In this document: positions 1 to 7,376 of the stretch, piece after piece
Layout of the letters: each line of letters opens with the position of its first letter
How positions within the stretch are numbered: the stretch's first letter is position 1
Source: Gemmatimonas sp.
GTDB lineage: Bacteria > Gemmatimonadota > Gemmatimonadetes > Gemmatimonadales > Gemmatimonadaceae
Direction of reading: 5' to 3'
NCBI RefSeq assembly: GCF_031426495.1
Contig: NZ_JANPLK010000059.1
Location: 1 to 64,000 of the forward strand
DNA: 64,000 bases
The notes under the pieces: model-generated
What the model saw: the letters and a program-made list of their open reading frames with translations, nothing else
Told to the model about the DNA's origin: nothing
Database searches by the model: none
Position numbers and translations under genes: made by a program

Positions 1-2
1 TC

Positions 3-134
3 GCGAACGTGCGGTACAACAAACGCCTGGATCGCTTCACGCTGCGCGGCCGCACGAAGGTGAACGGCCAGTGGCTGCTCTTTTGCCTGGTGCACAACAT
101 CGAAAAGCTCACCCACGCGGGGTATGCCGCGTAA
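3..134 (+). pseudogene. C-terminal end of an IS1182-type transposase (cut by window edge)
   Basis: The frame is open from the first bases and stops at 132-134. The 43 residues contain LDRFTLRGRTKVNGQW followed by LFCLVHNIEKL, the usual C-terminal tail of DDE transposases of the IS1182 group. The N-terminal part lies outside the window, so whether the whole gene is intact cannot be judged. A decayed 5' piece of the same kind of transposase occurs on the minus strand at 38640-38993. The family assignment comes from the tail motif only. Confidence 0.65.
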
Positions 135-284
135 ATCATGGAGCGGGAGGGCTGCGTGCGGTCGCGCATGACGCGCGTATCGCGCGAATCGCTTCGCAGT
201 ACCAGTTATCACTGCCGAATCAAATGACCGAGAACTGTTTTTGCGCGACTCGGGACCTTTATCGTCAGTGCGTTGAGGCTTTTT

Positions 285-398
285 CTACAGCCACAACGTC
301 CGCACGCCCTGTTCATCGTTCTCCACGGTGAATCGCTCTGCACTCGGCAGCACGCTGATCACCAACTCGGCTTTCGCCACATCGATGCCGACAAACAT
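285..398 (-). pseudogene. 5' fragment of an IS110-family transposase
   Basis: Translation from the ATG at 396-398 gives MFVGIDVAKAELVISVLPS, the start of IS110/IS116/IS902 transposases; the first catalytic Asp (GIDVAK) is visible. The frame ends after 37 residues with TAG at 285-287, where an intact protein would run to about 300-400 residues. Only the N-terminal tip of the RuvC-like domain remains. With the IS1182 tail just upstream, it marks an insertion-prone boundary at the left edge of the cassette-like region. Confidence 0.7.
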
Positions 399-558
399 TT
401 GCCCCTCCGACCGCTCAGGAAGCGGCGTCCGCGCCCGTCCTTGTGATAATTCGGGCTCGACACCTGGTCGGCCGACGCAACTGTTCGGGCTCTCACGACG
501 GTCAATCAGGCACGCCGCTCCGGCTAACGCACGGTGTATCTCACCCAGGCAACAACGA

Positions 559-591
559 GCTGGCGCCCTGATCAGAACTACTGCAGAATCA
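559..591 (+). repeat. 33-bp dispersed repeat, copy 1
   Basis: GCTGGCGCCCTGATCAG is followed by a diverged half ending GCAGAAT. The same arrangement recurs at 34265-34297, where the first 17 bases are identical. TGATCAGGAC, the centre of the second copy, also occurs in the loop of the attC-like site at 2110-2206. It may be a remnant of a recombination site; that link is inferred. Confidence 0.5.
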
Positions 592-642
592 TGAAAACGG
601 TAGATACAAGGCAGAAATAGCAATCACTTGTGAGGACGAAGA

Positions 643-1182
643 TTGAACGATGCGTGGATCGGACTACTCGGCGTGCTAGCAGGGGTCGTCATTAGCTCGC
701 TCGCAGAGGCGAGTAAGTCGAAATACGCATTCCGGCGTGAGAAGGGATGGAGCTTGATCGATGAAGAAAGGCGCCGCCTCGAAATGATCTATGAAGCTGT
801 CGAGGAAGTTAGAGAGGCGTACGATCGAAGCTTTCGGCCAATCTTCACCGGATTGGTTACAGGACGCCGACCGGGTGCCGGCGAAGATGGGCCAGCTGTG
901 CCGTGGGCGCGCCTGCGGATGCTAGTGAATCTTTACCGTCCTTCTCTCCTGCCCCAGCTTCAACAGGTTGAGAAGGCTGGACCGGAATTTGGTGCAGCAA
1001 TCGCTGAAGCAATCATGGATCACACGGGTGAACCGCAACGGGATGACTACCTCGTTTCCAAGATGACCGTCGCTTCTGACAAACTTGCAACCGCAGTAGT
1101 GCAGATGCGCGACGCGATCGTAGAGGAGTCTCGCGCATTGGACACGGCCGCAGCCAAGCTGATTGGTCCCACCCAAGCCTGA
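643..1182 (+). CDS. Membrane-anchored coiled-coil protein of unknown function
   Basis: The 179-residue protein has one N-terminal hydrophobic segment (about residues 5-20, WIGLLGVLAGVVISSLAEA). A charged, mostly helical cytoplasmic part follows, with a basic/acidic stretch EERRRLEMIYEAVEEVREAY. The start is TTG at 643, chosen because GAGGA lies six bases upstream and the next residues lead into the membrane segment. No enzymatic motif is visible. Eleven bases after the stop begins an attC-like site, so gene plus site look like an integron cassette. Base composition looks less GC-rich than the surrounding chromosome. The function is not recognised; neighbouring cassettes suggest a defence or accessory role, which is inference. 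Confidence 0.7.
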   Translation: MNDAWIGLLGVLAGVVISSLAEASKSKYAFRREKGWSLIDEERRRLEMIYEAVEEVREAYDRSFRPIFTGLVTGRRPGAGEDGPAVPWARLRMLVNLYRPSLLPQLQQVEKAGPEFGAAIAEAIMDHTGEPQRDDYLVSKMTVASDKLATAVVQMRDAIVEESRALDTAAAKLIGPTQA

Positions 1183-1193
1183 CGGGGCGTTCT

Positions 1194-1320
1194 GCCTAAC
1201 GAAATGTTGCTGCTGGCAGCGCGAGGCGGTGTGCGGCAGGCGGTCGCCGTGCTGGCGCACTTCGCCCGTCCGGCCGCATTATGTTGGATGCGCTGCAGTA
1301 GAACTGCTGAGGCGTTGGAC
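1194..1320 (+). other. attC-like recombination site A1 (127 bp)
   Basis: R''-like GCCTAAC at 1194-1200 and R'-like GTTGGAC at 1314-1320 bound two arms that can fold back: TTGCTGCTGGCAGCGC against GCGCTGCAGTAGAAC. The left arm has an extra G (GTTGCTG versus GTTCTA on the opposing strand), as in other sites here. An inner TGCGGC/GCCGCA pair follows. Sizes and box positions match integron attC sites (about 57-141 bp). No database check was possible. Confidence 0.6.
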
Positions 1321-1353
1321 GGCTGGCTACTACCCGCTCGTATAAGAATCTCA

Positions 1354-2103
1354 ATGACCGAGAGTGAAACAACAAAGGTCTACCTTCAACTCCACGAAGC
1401 CGAGCTGCGTAGCCGCGATTCGCTGGGCAGCTCGCTCAGCCAGATAACGTCTACGATCACGATTCTCGGTGCGGGCGCGTTCTACCTTTTGACGAACTTT
1501 CCCGACGGCCTGGCCGAAGGAGCATTGCGAACCGCGCTGACCGTTGCGCTCGCGCTAGGAGTTGTCGCGCTTGTCGTGGCAGTGGGCTTCTCTATTGCCG
1601 GTCTTTGGAGCCGTGCGTACAGCCACGCTCCGAGCCTTGGGGGCATGCATGCTTGGCGCACCGAGAATCGGGCCTACCACGAAGCAGATCCGGGTGAGAA
1701 GCCGACGCTAGACGATCGCTTCTGGGATGGACTGGCGTCGGAACTCGCAGAAGCGGCAGACAAGAACCGGGAACAGAACCGTAAGCGCTCTGGGTACTCA
1801 CATAGAGCGAAGATTGCAACGACGGTGTCGTTAGTTCTGTTGGGCATCTCGTCGGCGATTCAGCTATCGTCCGGCAGTACTAGAGGGCAGAGTTCGCAGT
1901 CAAACATCTACATCCTGAATGGTGGCCGAATGTCCGACACAGATTCGAAGCCCGACGCGCTCAAGCCGGAATCTCAGCAATCTGAGCAGAAGGCGACTCA
2001 AGCTCCAGTGAAGACGCCGTTCCCCAAGCACCAAGACATGCGTGAAGGGACCGTTAAGGCGGAGTCAGACAAGCGGCCGCTAATAACTGAGCGAAAGGAG
2101 TAG
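1354..2103 (+). CDS. Three-TM membrane protein with long polar tail, unknown function
   Basis: The ATG at 1354 gives 249 residues. Hydrophobic segments lie at about 30-50 (ITSTITILGAGAFYLLT), 63-92 (LTVALALGVVALVVAVGFSI) and 153-170 (IATTVSLVLLGISSAI). A loop containing MHAWRTENRAYHEADPGE and a Lys/Glu/Ser-rich C-terminal tail of about 70 residues follow. The layout is reminiscent of small membrane effectors that accompany defence genes, but no named domain can be claimed. It sits alone between attC-like sites A1 and A2, the organisation of a single-gene cassette of about 0.8 kb. Upstream in-frame codons up to 1204 fall inside the attC-like site and are probably not translated. Confidence 0.7.
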   Translation: MTESETTKVYLQLHEAELRSRDSLGSSLSQITSTITILGAGAFYLLTNFPDGLAEGALRTALTVALALGVVALVVAVGFSIAGLWSRAYSHAPSLGGMHAWRTENRAYHEADPGEKPTLDDRFWDGLASELAEAADKNREQNRKRSGYSHRAKIATTVSLVLLGISSAIQLSSGSTRGQSSQSNIYILNGGRMSDTDSKPDALKPESQQSEQKATQAPVKTPFPKHQDMREGTVKAESDKRPLITERKE

Positions 2104-2109
2104 GGGGCA

Positions 2110-2206
2110 GTCCAACCCCGGTTGCTGCTGATACTGCGGCCGACGTGTGGTGATCAGGACAGCCCGAAGTTCGGCCGCAGCGCAGCAGAACGCAGTGCGC
2201 AATACT
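2110..2206 (+). other. attC-like recombination site A2
   Basis: R''-like GTCCAAC at 2110-2116, then GTTGCTGCTG (2121-2130) and CTGCGGCCGA (2134-2143). These pair with TCGGCCGCAG (2171-2180) and CAGCAGAACGC (2183-2193). The left arm again carries one additional G. The R' box after 2193 is degenerate, so exact right end is uncertain. It lies seven bases after the stop of the preceding gene. Confidence 0.6.
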
Positions 2207-2221
2207 ACTACTCCGAGGCAA

Positions 2222-3139
2222 ATGACCTCCCTAGTTATCGAACTTCAGCGTGATGCGCTCAATCGCGCAGTCAAGACTTCAGATCTGCTTCGCAAGGCGC
2301 TGGTAGTCGCTCGAAAGCTTGGCGTAGCTGAGTTCGAGACGTGGATCAACCACGAACTCTTGGGATATCCCGAGCAATCAGTGGTTCCCGAGTATCGCGT
2401 TCTACGCGGCAAGGTCAAGGCGTGGAATCCGTACAACGGAATGTGGATTCCCATGGTTATGGAAGATACGGCGAGAGCGGAGGAACTCTCGAAGCGTGGT
2501 TCCATGCAGGGCGTTGCAGAGTTGGAAGCGCTGGTTGGTAACCCGGACAAGTCTGGGTCGCTTCAGATGCCATTCTCGAAGGCCGTGACGGCATCGCTGA
2601 TGCGAAACGCGAATGTACCGTTGGAACCTACGCTGATTATCTCGACCGTGAGCATAGTTGGCATCCTTGACACTGTACGGAACAGCGTGCTCGACTGGTC
2701 GATGAAGCTAGAAGCGGACGGAATCCTCGGCGAGGGGATGACGTTCAGCGCTGCCGAGCGCGAACGTGCCATAAGCACGATCAACAACACGACCCACTTT
2801 CACGCGAGCGTGTCGAACTCGCAGATTCAGCAGTTCACCGAAACTTCCAGTCAATCACAGACCGTCAGCATAGATCTCAATTTGCTGGCTGAGCTGCTGA
2901 AGAAAGTCCGGACGTCGATTGCGACCCTTGATTTGCCACCGGAGGACCTAGCTGAGGCTGAAGTTGAGCTTAAGACGCTTGAACTTCAGGCGGCATCGCC
3001 GAAACCGAAGTTCGGTGTCGTAAGAGAATCGCTGAAGTCGTTGCGCACGATCGTCGAGGGAGCCACTGGTAGTCTAGTCGCTTCGGGTATGGCGGCCGAG
3101 ATTGCGAAGCTACTCGGTACTGGAGCAGCTGCGTTCTGA
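2222..3139 (+). CDS. AbiTii-domain protein (abortive-infection-type)
   Basis: Translation from ATG 2222 gives 305 residues. The N-terminal part matches the AbiTii domain pattern: SLVIELQRDALNRAVKTSD, a Leu/Lys-rich helix, FETWINHELLGYP, then PEYRVLRGKVKAW. The middle (about 195-225) is Ser/Thr/Gln-rich. The C-terminal half is helical and ends with a hydrophobic Gly/Ala stretch. AbiTii domains are known from predicted abortive-infection toxins; the mechanism is not established from sequence. GAGG lies about seven bases before the ATG; an upstream GTG at 2147 would start inside attC-like A2. It is flanked by A2 and A3, so it also behaves as a one-gene cassette. Confidence 0.75.
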   Translation: MTSLVIELQRDALNRAVKTSDLLRKALVVARKLGVAEFETWINHELLGYPEQSVVPEYRVLRGKVKAWNPYNGMWIPMVMEDTARAEELSKRGSMQGVAELEALVGNPDKSGSLQMPFSKAVTASLMRNANVPLEPTLIISTVSIVGILDTVRNSVLDWSMKLEADGILGEGMTFSAAERERAISTINNTTHFHASVSNSQIQQFTETSSQSQTVSIDLNLLAELLKKVRTSIATLDLPPEDLAEAEVELKTLELQAASPKPKFGVVRESLKSLRTIVEGATGSLVASGMAAEIAKLLGTGAAAF

Positions 3140-3223
3140 CGATGCTTGCTGCAGGCCGACGTAGCGGTAGCGCGCTACGGGCGCGTATGATTTGATCGCC
3201 AGCTGCAGACGCTGGCGTTGGGC
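3136..3223 (+). other. Probable attC-like site A3
   Basis: It overlaps the preceding stop codon. GATGCTTGCTGCAG (3141-3154) faces CTGCAGACGCTGGCGTTG, followed by R'-like GTTGGGC at 3217-3223. Between them GTAGCG and CGCTAC form an inner hairpin. The R'' box is poorly conserved. The left arm is nearly the same as that of site A6 (37961), which supports a common origin. Confidence 0.45.
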
Positions 3224-3283
3224 GGCAACACCATCTGACGATCGCAGGTCGTACTGTGGCCCGCTGATTTACCGCCCACGGGC

Positions 3284-3323
3284 AAGGGTCCAACCGTCGG
3301 TCCCAATTTCCTGACCCTTTTTC
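3284..3323 (+). terminator. Possible intrinsic terminator
   Basis: AAGGGTC (3284-3290) and GACCCTT (3313-3319) form a stem over a 22-base loop, immediately followed by a T run (3318-3322). The long loop makes it a weak candidate. It lies between the AbiTii cassette and the three-gene operon starting at 3435. Confidence 0.3.
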
Positions 3324-3434
3324 TTCGACGCGCCGATCTTTGTGCGGGCGCCTTCTTGCTCGACACGAATCAGTTAGGCAGCTTCGTAGCGGGGTAGGCT
3401 GAACTTCCAACCTGTCGAAGGCGAGGTACCGCAG

Positions 3435-3872
3435 GTGACTGGCAGCGAGCGCGATCTTGTCGACAAGTTCGCATATGTCTTAGCCTCTGATTCTAGCCCT
3501 TGGGGGCCGGTGCGTTTCACCCGGGAGTTCGACTACCGACGCGGGCGTACTGACGTGGTCGCTCTCGACGATTCCGGCGAGGTAATCGCAGTGGAGGCAA
3601 AGCTGACTCGTTGGCGCGATGCGCTCCAGCAGGCCTATCGCAATCGGTGCTTCGCGCACTCCTCGTATGTACTGCTTCCCAAGCCTGTTGCACTGCGTGC
3701 GATTCGCTACGCGATTGATTTTGAGGCTCGGGGCGTCGGCGTGTGCTACTTTGAAGGTGATGAACTTTCGATAGTCCTTCACGCGGTTCGCGCCGAACCA
3801 CTGCAGCCGTGGCTATGCCAAGTCGCTGAGGAGTGGATTACTGGAGAGATGCGTGACAGCAAATCTTCTTGA
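3435..3872 (+). CDS. PD-(D/E)XK nuclease-like protein, first gene of a three-gene operon
   Basis: This 145-residue protein starts at GTG 3435, with GAGG about nine bases upstream. Residues 33-60 show a PD-(D/E)XK-like core: RRGRTDVVALDDSGEVIAV followed by EAK, giving the Asp and the Glu-X-Lys of the catalytic triad, then a helix with two Gln (DALQQAY). Such folds are found in restriction and repair nucleases and in inactive DNA-binding relatives. The length suits a single minimal domain. The gene overlaps the downstream kinase gene by 20 bases, implying translational coupling. Nuclease activity is inferred from the motif only. Confidence 0.65.
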   Translation: MTGSERDLVDKFAYVLASDSSPWGPVRFTREFDYRRGRTDVVALDDSGEVIAVEAKLTRWRDALQQAYRNRCFAHSSYVLLPKPVALRAIRYAIDFEARGVGVCYFEGDELSIVLHAVRAEPLQPWLCQVAEEWITGEMRDSKSS

Positions 3873-4707
3873 GGCGGTGGCCGCTGCCTATTGCGCACAC
3901 AACGGATTGACGCTCCATACATCGATTGGAACAGGCGCCTTTAAGGAAACGTTTGGCGCGACGCTCTCCGATGGACGTCAGGCCGCGCTCAAGGTTTACA
4001 AGCCCGGCTTCAACGTTCAGCGAGTCATTCGCGAGGTAGAAGCTCTAACCCGGTGCAAGCATGCCGGTATCGCGGAACTCTTCGCGATCGAAGCGTTCGA
4101 TGTTTCGGGCATTTCGTACGTGGTATCGACGGAAGAGTTGCTATCGGGAGGTACCCTAAGCCAAAAGCTTGCGATTGGATTACTGCCGTCACGCGAAGTG
4201 CTGGTGATCGGAGCAGCACTCATCGACGCTATGAGCACGATTGCTGGTAACCGTCTCGTACACCGTGACCTGAAGCCAGATAACATCATGTTTCGCGGCG
4301 ATGGCGTCTCGCCTGTGGTGGTGGATTTCGGCCTCGTGCGTGATCTTGCTGCCGAATCAATTACACAGACTTGGCAAATGCAGGGTCCGGGAACGCCGCT
4401 CTTCGCTCCAGCTGAGCAGCTTCGGAATGATAAGGCGATGATCGACTGGCGCGCAGACCAATTTTCGCTTGGTGTGCTTCTTGCCTACTCCGCATTCGGG
4501 TTTCATCCCTACGATCATGGTGGAGATCACCCGGAAGCCATCGTCGAGCGCGTAGCGGTTCGGGGAAATCTGGGCTCGCAGTTCATTCACGCCGCAGAGG
4601 GAGCGAATCTGGGCTGTCTAATCTCGATGGTACAACCATGGCCCATCAGTCGATTCCGCACGCCGGCCGCGTTGTCAGAGCATTGGAATAAACAACAGGA
4701 AAACTGA
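3853..4707 (+). CDS. Serine/threonine protein kinase, stand-alone domain
   Basis: From GTG 3853 (GGAGAG just upstream) the 284 residues cover one complete Hanks-type kinase domain. The Gly-rich loop is GTGAFKETFGA, the ATP-binding Lys sits in ALKVY, the catalytic loop is VHRDLKPDN, the metal site is DFG, and the APE-like segment is FAPAEQ. All catalytic residues are present and no extracellular sensor or membrane segment follows. It starts inside the nuclease-like gene and its stop abuts the ATG of the next gene (TGAATG), so the three are almost certainly one transcript. Kinases with nuclease-like partners occur in phage-defence operons; that role here is inference. Confidence 0.85.
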   Translation: MTANLLEAVAAAYCAHNGLTLHTSIGTGAFKETFGATLSDGRQAALKVYKPGFNVQRVIREVEALTRCKHAGIAELFAIEAFDVSGISYVVSTEELLSGGTLSQKLAIGLLPSREVLVIGAALIDAMSTIAGNRLVHRDLKPDNIMFRGDGVSPVVVDFGLVRDLAAESITQTWQMQGPGTPLFAPAEQLRNDKAMIDWRADQFSLGVLLAYSAFGFHPYDHGGDHPEAIVERVAVRGNLGSQFIHAAEGANLGCLISMVQPWPISRFRTPAALSEHWNKQQEN

Positions 4708-5844
4708 ATGTCGGCGTTCCATCAGATGGGCCACGATTCAGAGAATCTCTTACGCGAACCGGAACTCTCTTCCTTCCGGGGCGCGATTCTCAGTCCGGTC
4801 AACTACAACGAAGCAAAGGTAGCTTCTCAGGTGGCGAAGCTTCGAGAATCACCGGGGATGGAGTCGTGGTTTGATCCGCAGCTGTACGTGCCAACTTCCG
4901 CTCGTGGAAAGCTGCGAAGCTGGTCATACTTCCCGACCGACGTCGATACCGCTGACCAGTCCTCTGAAGGATGGTGGGTCGCAATTGTGAACGCATTGGC
5001 GGATTGCTGCGTGCGACTCAACGTCACTGCCGTGTGTTCACCTGCAGTTCTTTCTCGGCAGTACTCTGATGAGTACTTCGGAACGATCGTTGGCGCCGGA
5101 CAGCAGTTGGTGAAGCGTCTCGCCGGAACAGGAATGAGACCCGTCCAAACGGCCGTAGTCGGCATGAATGATCTTGCCGTTGAGCACCGACTAATGTCGA
5201 TCGCGTCGATCCTTTCACGCACCGAAGTACCTGATATCTACCTAGTACTGATCGGAACGACGGAGCCGCGTCGCGAGCTCACCGACGTCGAGGAGATCAA
5301 AGGATCAATGAAGCTTATCCAGCTCCTTAGTGGAGCTGGCTACCAAGTGACGGTTGGGTACGCATCTTCCGATATGCTGCTCTGGAAGCATGCAGGCGCG
5401 ACGAATTGTGCTACGGGAAAGTTTTTCAACCTGCGCCGTTTCTCAAGAAGTCGTTTCGATGAGCCAAGTTCTGGGGGCGGTCAGTTGCCCTACTGGTTCG
5501 AAGAGAAGCTGCTGGCCTTCCTGCGTGAAGGTGATCTCGTTCGAGTGCAGCGAGCCGGCTTGCTAAGCGAGTCTACCACGCGGAACCCATTTGCAACGCG
5601 AATCCTCTCACAGATGGCAGCCGCACCTGGCAATGCTTGGCTTGGAGCAAGCTGGCGAGAATACCTCTGGTGGTTCGCTGAGGCTGAAGCTCGAGTGTCT
5701 GCGGCCGGGGCTGCCATTGTTCCAGAAATGCTTTCTAGCGCAGAAGCTGCATGGCAACAAATCGAAACGTCCATCTTGATGGAAGAGCGTGCGAACGACG
5801 GCAACTGGATTCGTCAGTGGCGTCGTGCGTGTCTAGAGCTCTAA
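4708..5844 (+). CDS. Unknown 378-residue protein, third gene of the kinase operon
   Basis: ATG 4708 directly follows the kinase stop codon. The N-terminal half contains RGAILSPVNYNEAKVASQV, then WFDPQLYVPTSARGKL and SWSYFPTDVDTAD. Alternating beta/alpha segments up to GYQVTVGYASSDMLLWKHAG and NCATGKFFNL follow. This rhythm could be a TIM-barrel-like fold, but no family is recognised with confidence. The C-terminal 100 residues are helical and Trp-rich. Tight coupling to the nuclease-like and kinase genes suggests it is the target sensor or effector of the set (inference). Confidence 0.75.
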   Translation: MSAFHQMGHDSENLLREPELSSFRGAILSPVNYNEAKVASQVAKLRESPGMESWFDPQLYVPTSARGKLRSWSYFPTDVDTADQSSEGWWVAIVNALADCCVRLNVTAVCSPAVLSRQYSDEYFGTIVGAGQQLVKRLAGTGMRPVQTAVVGMNDLAVEHRLMSIASILSRTEVPDIYLVLIGTTEPRRELTDVEEIKGSMKLIQLLSGAGYQVTVGYASSDMLLWKHAGATNCATGKFFNLRRFSRSRFDEPSSGGGQLPYWFEEKLLAFLREGDLVRVQRAGLLSESTTRNPFATRILSQMAAAPGNAWLGASWREYLWWFAEAEARVSAAGAAIVPEMLSSAEAAWQQIETSILMEERANDGNWIRQWRRACLEL

Positions 5845-6159
5845 CCCATCGACAACCAGGTCCTGCAGCGGGGTTACAGGCGCCGCTCCGTCGAAGAAGG
5901 CGAGGGCTCGCGCGTGTTTAAACATCCGAAAGGCAGGTGGCGCTTTGTCCGGGGACATCGCTAACAGTCCTTAAACTGGCGGGCAATGAGTGGTGAGGAG
6001 ACGCCTGCCGAAAGGATTCGACAACGTAGGCAGTGGCGACGCCGAGACGACTCTGCTGTCGTCTCCAGTGCGACCCAGAGGACCGTCTGCCAGGACTGTG
6101 TCGATGTGCAGACGGCAGAGTGGGACGACACTCCGGTTCACGTTGACTCTGAGGTTGCA
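5845..6159 (+). other. Intergenic region, 315 bp, no clear gene
   Basis: CTCTAACCC near the start (about 5842-5850) and GGGGTTACAG about 25 bases later can pair. They resemble either a weak terminator hairpin or a very degenerate, short recombination site. The remainder has no convincing reading frame. An upstream in-frame extension of the next gene (to 5986) lacks family similarity. Confidence 0.3.
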
Positions 6160-6594
6160 ATGCGTATCGCGCTCGTCTCGTGCGTAAAGGCAAAACTCTC
6201 CGTCCCGGCACCGGCGCGTGAGCTTTACACGTCACCGCTTTTCCGCGGCCTTCGGCGATATGCGATGGACCAAGCCGATGCGTGGTTCATCCTGTCGGCT
6301 GAGTATGGACTACTGCATCCGGACCAAGTCGTGGCGCCATACGAGCGCACGCTGATCGGGATGCCGAGTATCGATCGCCGTCGCTGGGAGGAGCGTGTGC
6401 TTGCTCAACTGCTGCCGGCGCTTCCCTCGGCAGCGGAAGTCCTCATCCTTGCCGGAAAGCCTTATCGAGATTACCTCGAGCCCGTGCTTCGCGAACACGG
6501 ATGTCTTGTGTCGATTCCGATGGAAGGCCTCGCCATCGGAAAGCAGCTTCAATTCCTGAAACGATGCCAAGACAGCATAGCCAATGCACAGTGA
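6160..6594 (+). CDS. DUF6884 family protein
   Basis: The ATG at 6160 begins MRIALVSCVKAKLSVPAPA, the typical opening of DUF6884 proteins. The conserved stretch AWFILSAEYGLLHPDQVVAPYERTL and a C-terminal KRCQDSIANAQ follow, 144 residues in all. The family is related to YaaA-like folds and often sits in restriction or defence neighbourhoods, but its biochemical role is not settled. The stop overlaps the start of the next gene by 11 bases, so the two form an operon. Confidence 0.75.
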   Translation: MRIALVSCVKAKLSVPAPARELYTSPLFRGLRRYAMDQADAWFILSAEYGLLHPDQVVAPYERTLIGMPSIDRRRWEERVLAQLLPALPSAAEVLILAGKPYRDYLEPVLREHGCLVSIPMEGLAIGKQLQFLKRCQDSIANAQ

Positions 6595-7273
6595 CCTCGA
6601 TCGGTTCTACGCCATTCTGGCGGGGATCGCCACCCAGCCGCTGCAAGGGCACCGCCTGTGTGATTTGACCGGAAGGTCTGGCTTGCCGAAGCGTGGTGTC
6701 TACTTTTTTCTCGAGCAGGGTGAAGAGCGCGTAACTCCCAGCGGCGTTCCGCGGGTCGTTCGCGTAGGCACGCATGCTGTCAGCGCGGGTTCGAGGTCGA
6801 GGCTCTGGGGGCGACTGCGTACGCACCGTGGAAGTCTCTCGGGCCGCGGCAATCACCGAGGTTCGATCTTTCGGCTTCACGTTGGTGCCGCACTGTTGGA
6901 ACGCGAGCAGCGCCAGCACGCGTCTTGGGGGATCGGCTCCTCCGCACCTGGAGAGATACGCGTGCACGAGGCTGACCTTGAACATCAGGTGTCCGCCCAC
7001 ATCGGCGGTATGTCGGTACTCTGGGTCGCTGTGCCGGATGAGCCGAGCGCGACCAGCGCTCGCGCGGTCATCGAGCGCAACAGCATTGCGCTGCTATCGA
7101 ACAACCTCTGTCCTGCTGATCCTCCAAGTCGAGCATGGTTAGGTTCGGCCAGTCCGCGCGAGTCCATCAGGCTGAGCGGGCTGTGGAACCTGAATCATGT
7201 CGTGGAGCGACACGATCCTCGGTTTCTTGACACGTTGGAGTTGCATGCAGCAAAGGCTTCTTTAACCCGATAG
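6584..7273 (+). CDS. GIY-YIG-like endonuclease-domain protein
   Basis: The 229-residue protein has RGVYFFLEQGEER followed by RVVRVGTHAV, which is the GIY-x(n)-YIG arrangement in a variant form. SRSRLWGRLRTHRGS, with the Arg and His expected in the domain, and NHRGSIFRLHVG follow. The C-terminal half includes VSAHIGGMSVLWVAVPDE and ERNSIALLSN. This pairing with DUF6884 is one I recognise as recurrent, though its function is unknown to me. It overlaps the upstream gene and faces the convergent restriction-modification gene, with only about 100 bp between stops. Confidence 0.6.
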   Translation: MHSDLDRFYAILAGIATQPLQGHRLCDLTGRSGLPKRGVYFFLEQGEERVTPSGVPRVVRVGTHAVSAGSRSRLWGRLRTHRGSLSGRGNHRGSIFRLHVGAALLEREQRQHASWGIGSSAPGEIRVHEADLEHQVSAHIGGMSVLWVAVPDEPSATSARAVIERNSIALLSNNLCPADPPSRAWLGSASPRESIRLSGLWNLNHVVERHDPRFLDTLELHAAKASLTR

Positions 7274-7376
7274 ACGCAGGACATTCGGAGGGCCAGAGGC
7301 CGCGGTCCTGCTCAACGCGTCCCTCTCGGACAGCTCGCCAACCGCAGGAGCAGTGGACCGGTACTTCGACGTCAGT

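Noticed and set aside
3175..3366. Minus-strand 63-codon frame MSSKKAPAQRSARRRKRVRK
   Set aside because: Basic start looks protein-like, but it lies across attC-like site A3 and the possible terminator and has no recognised relative.
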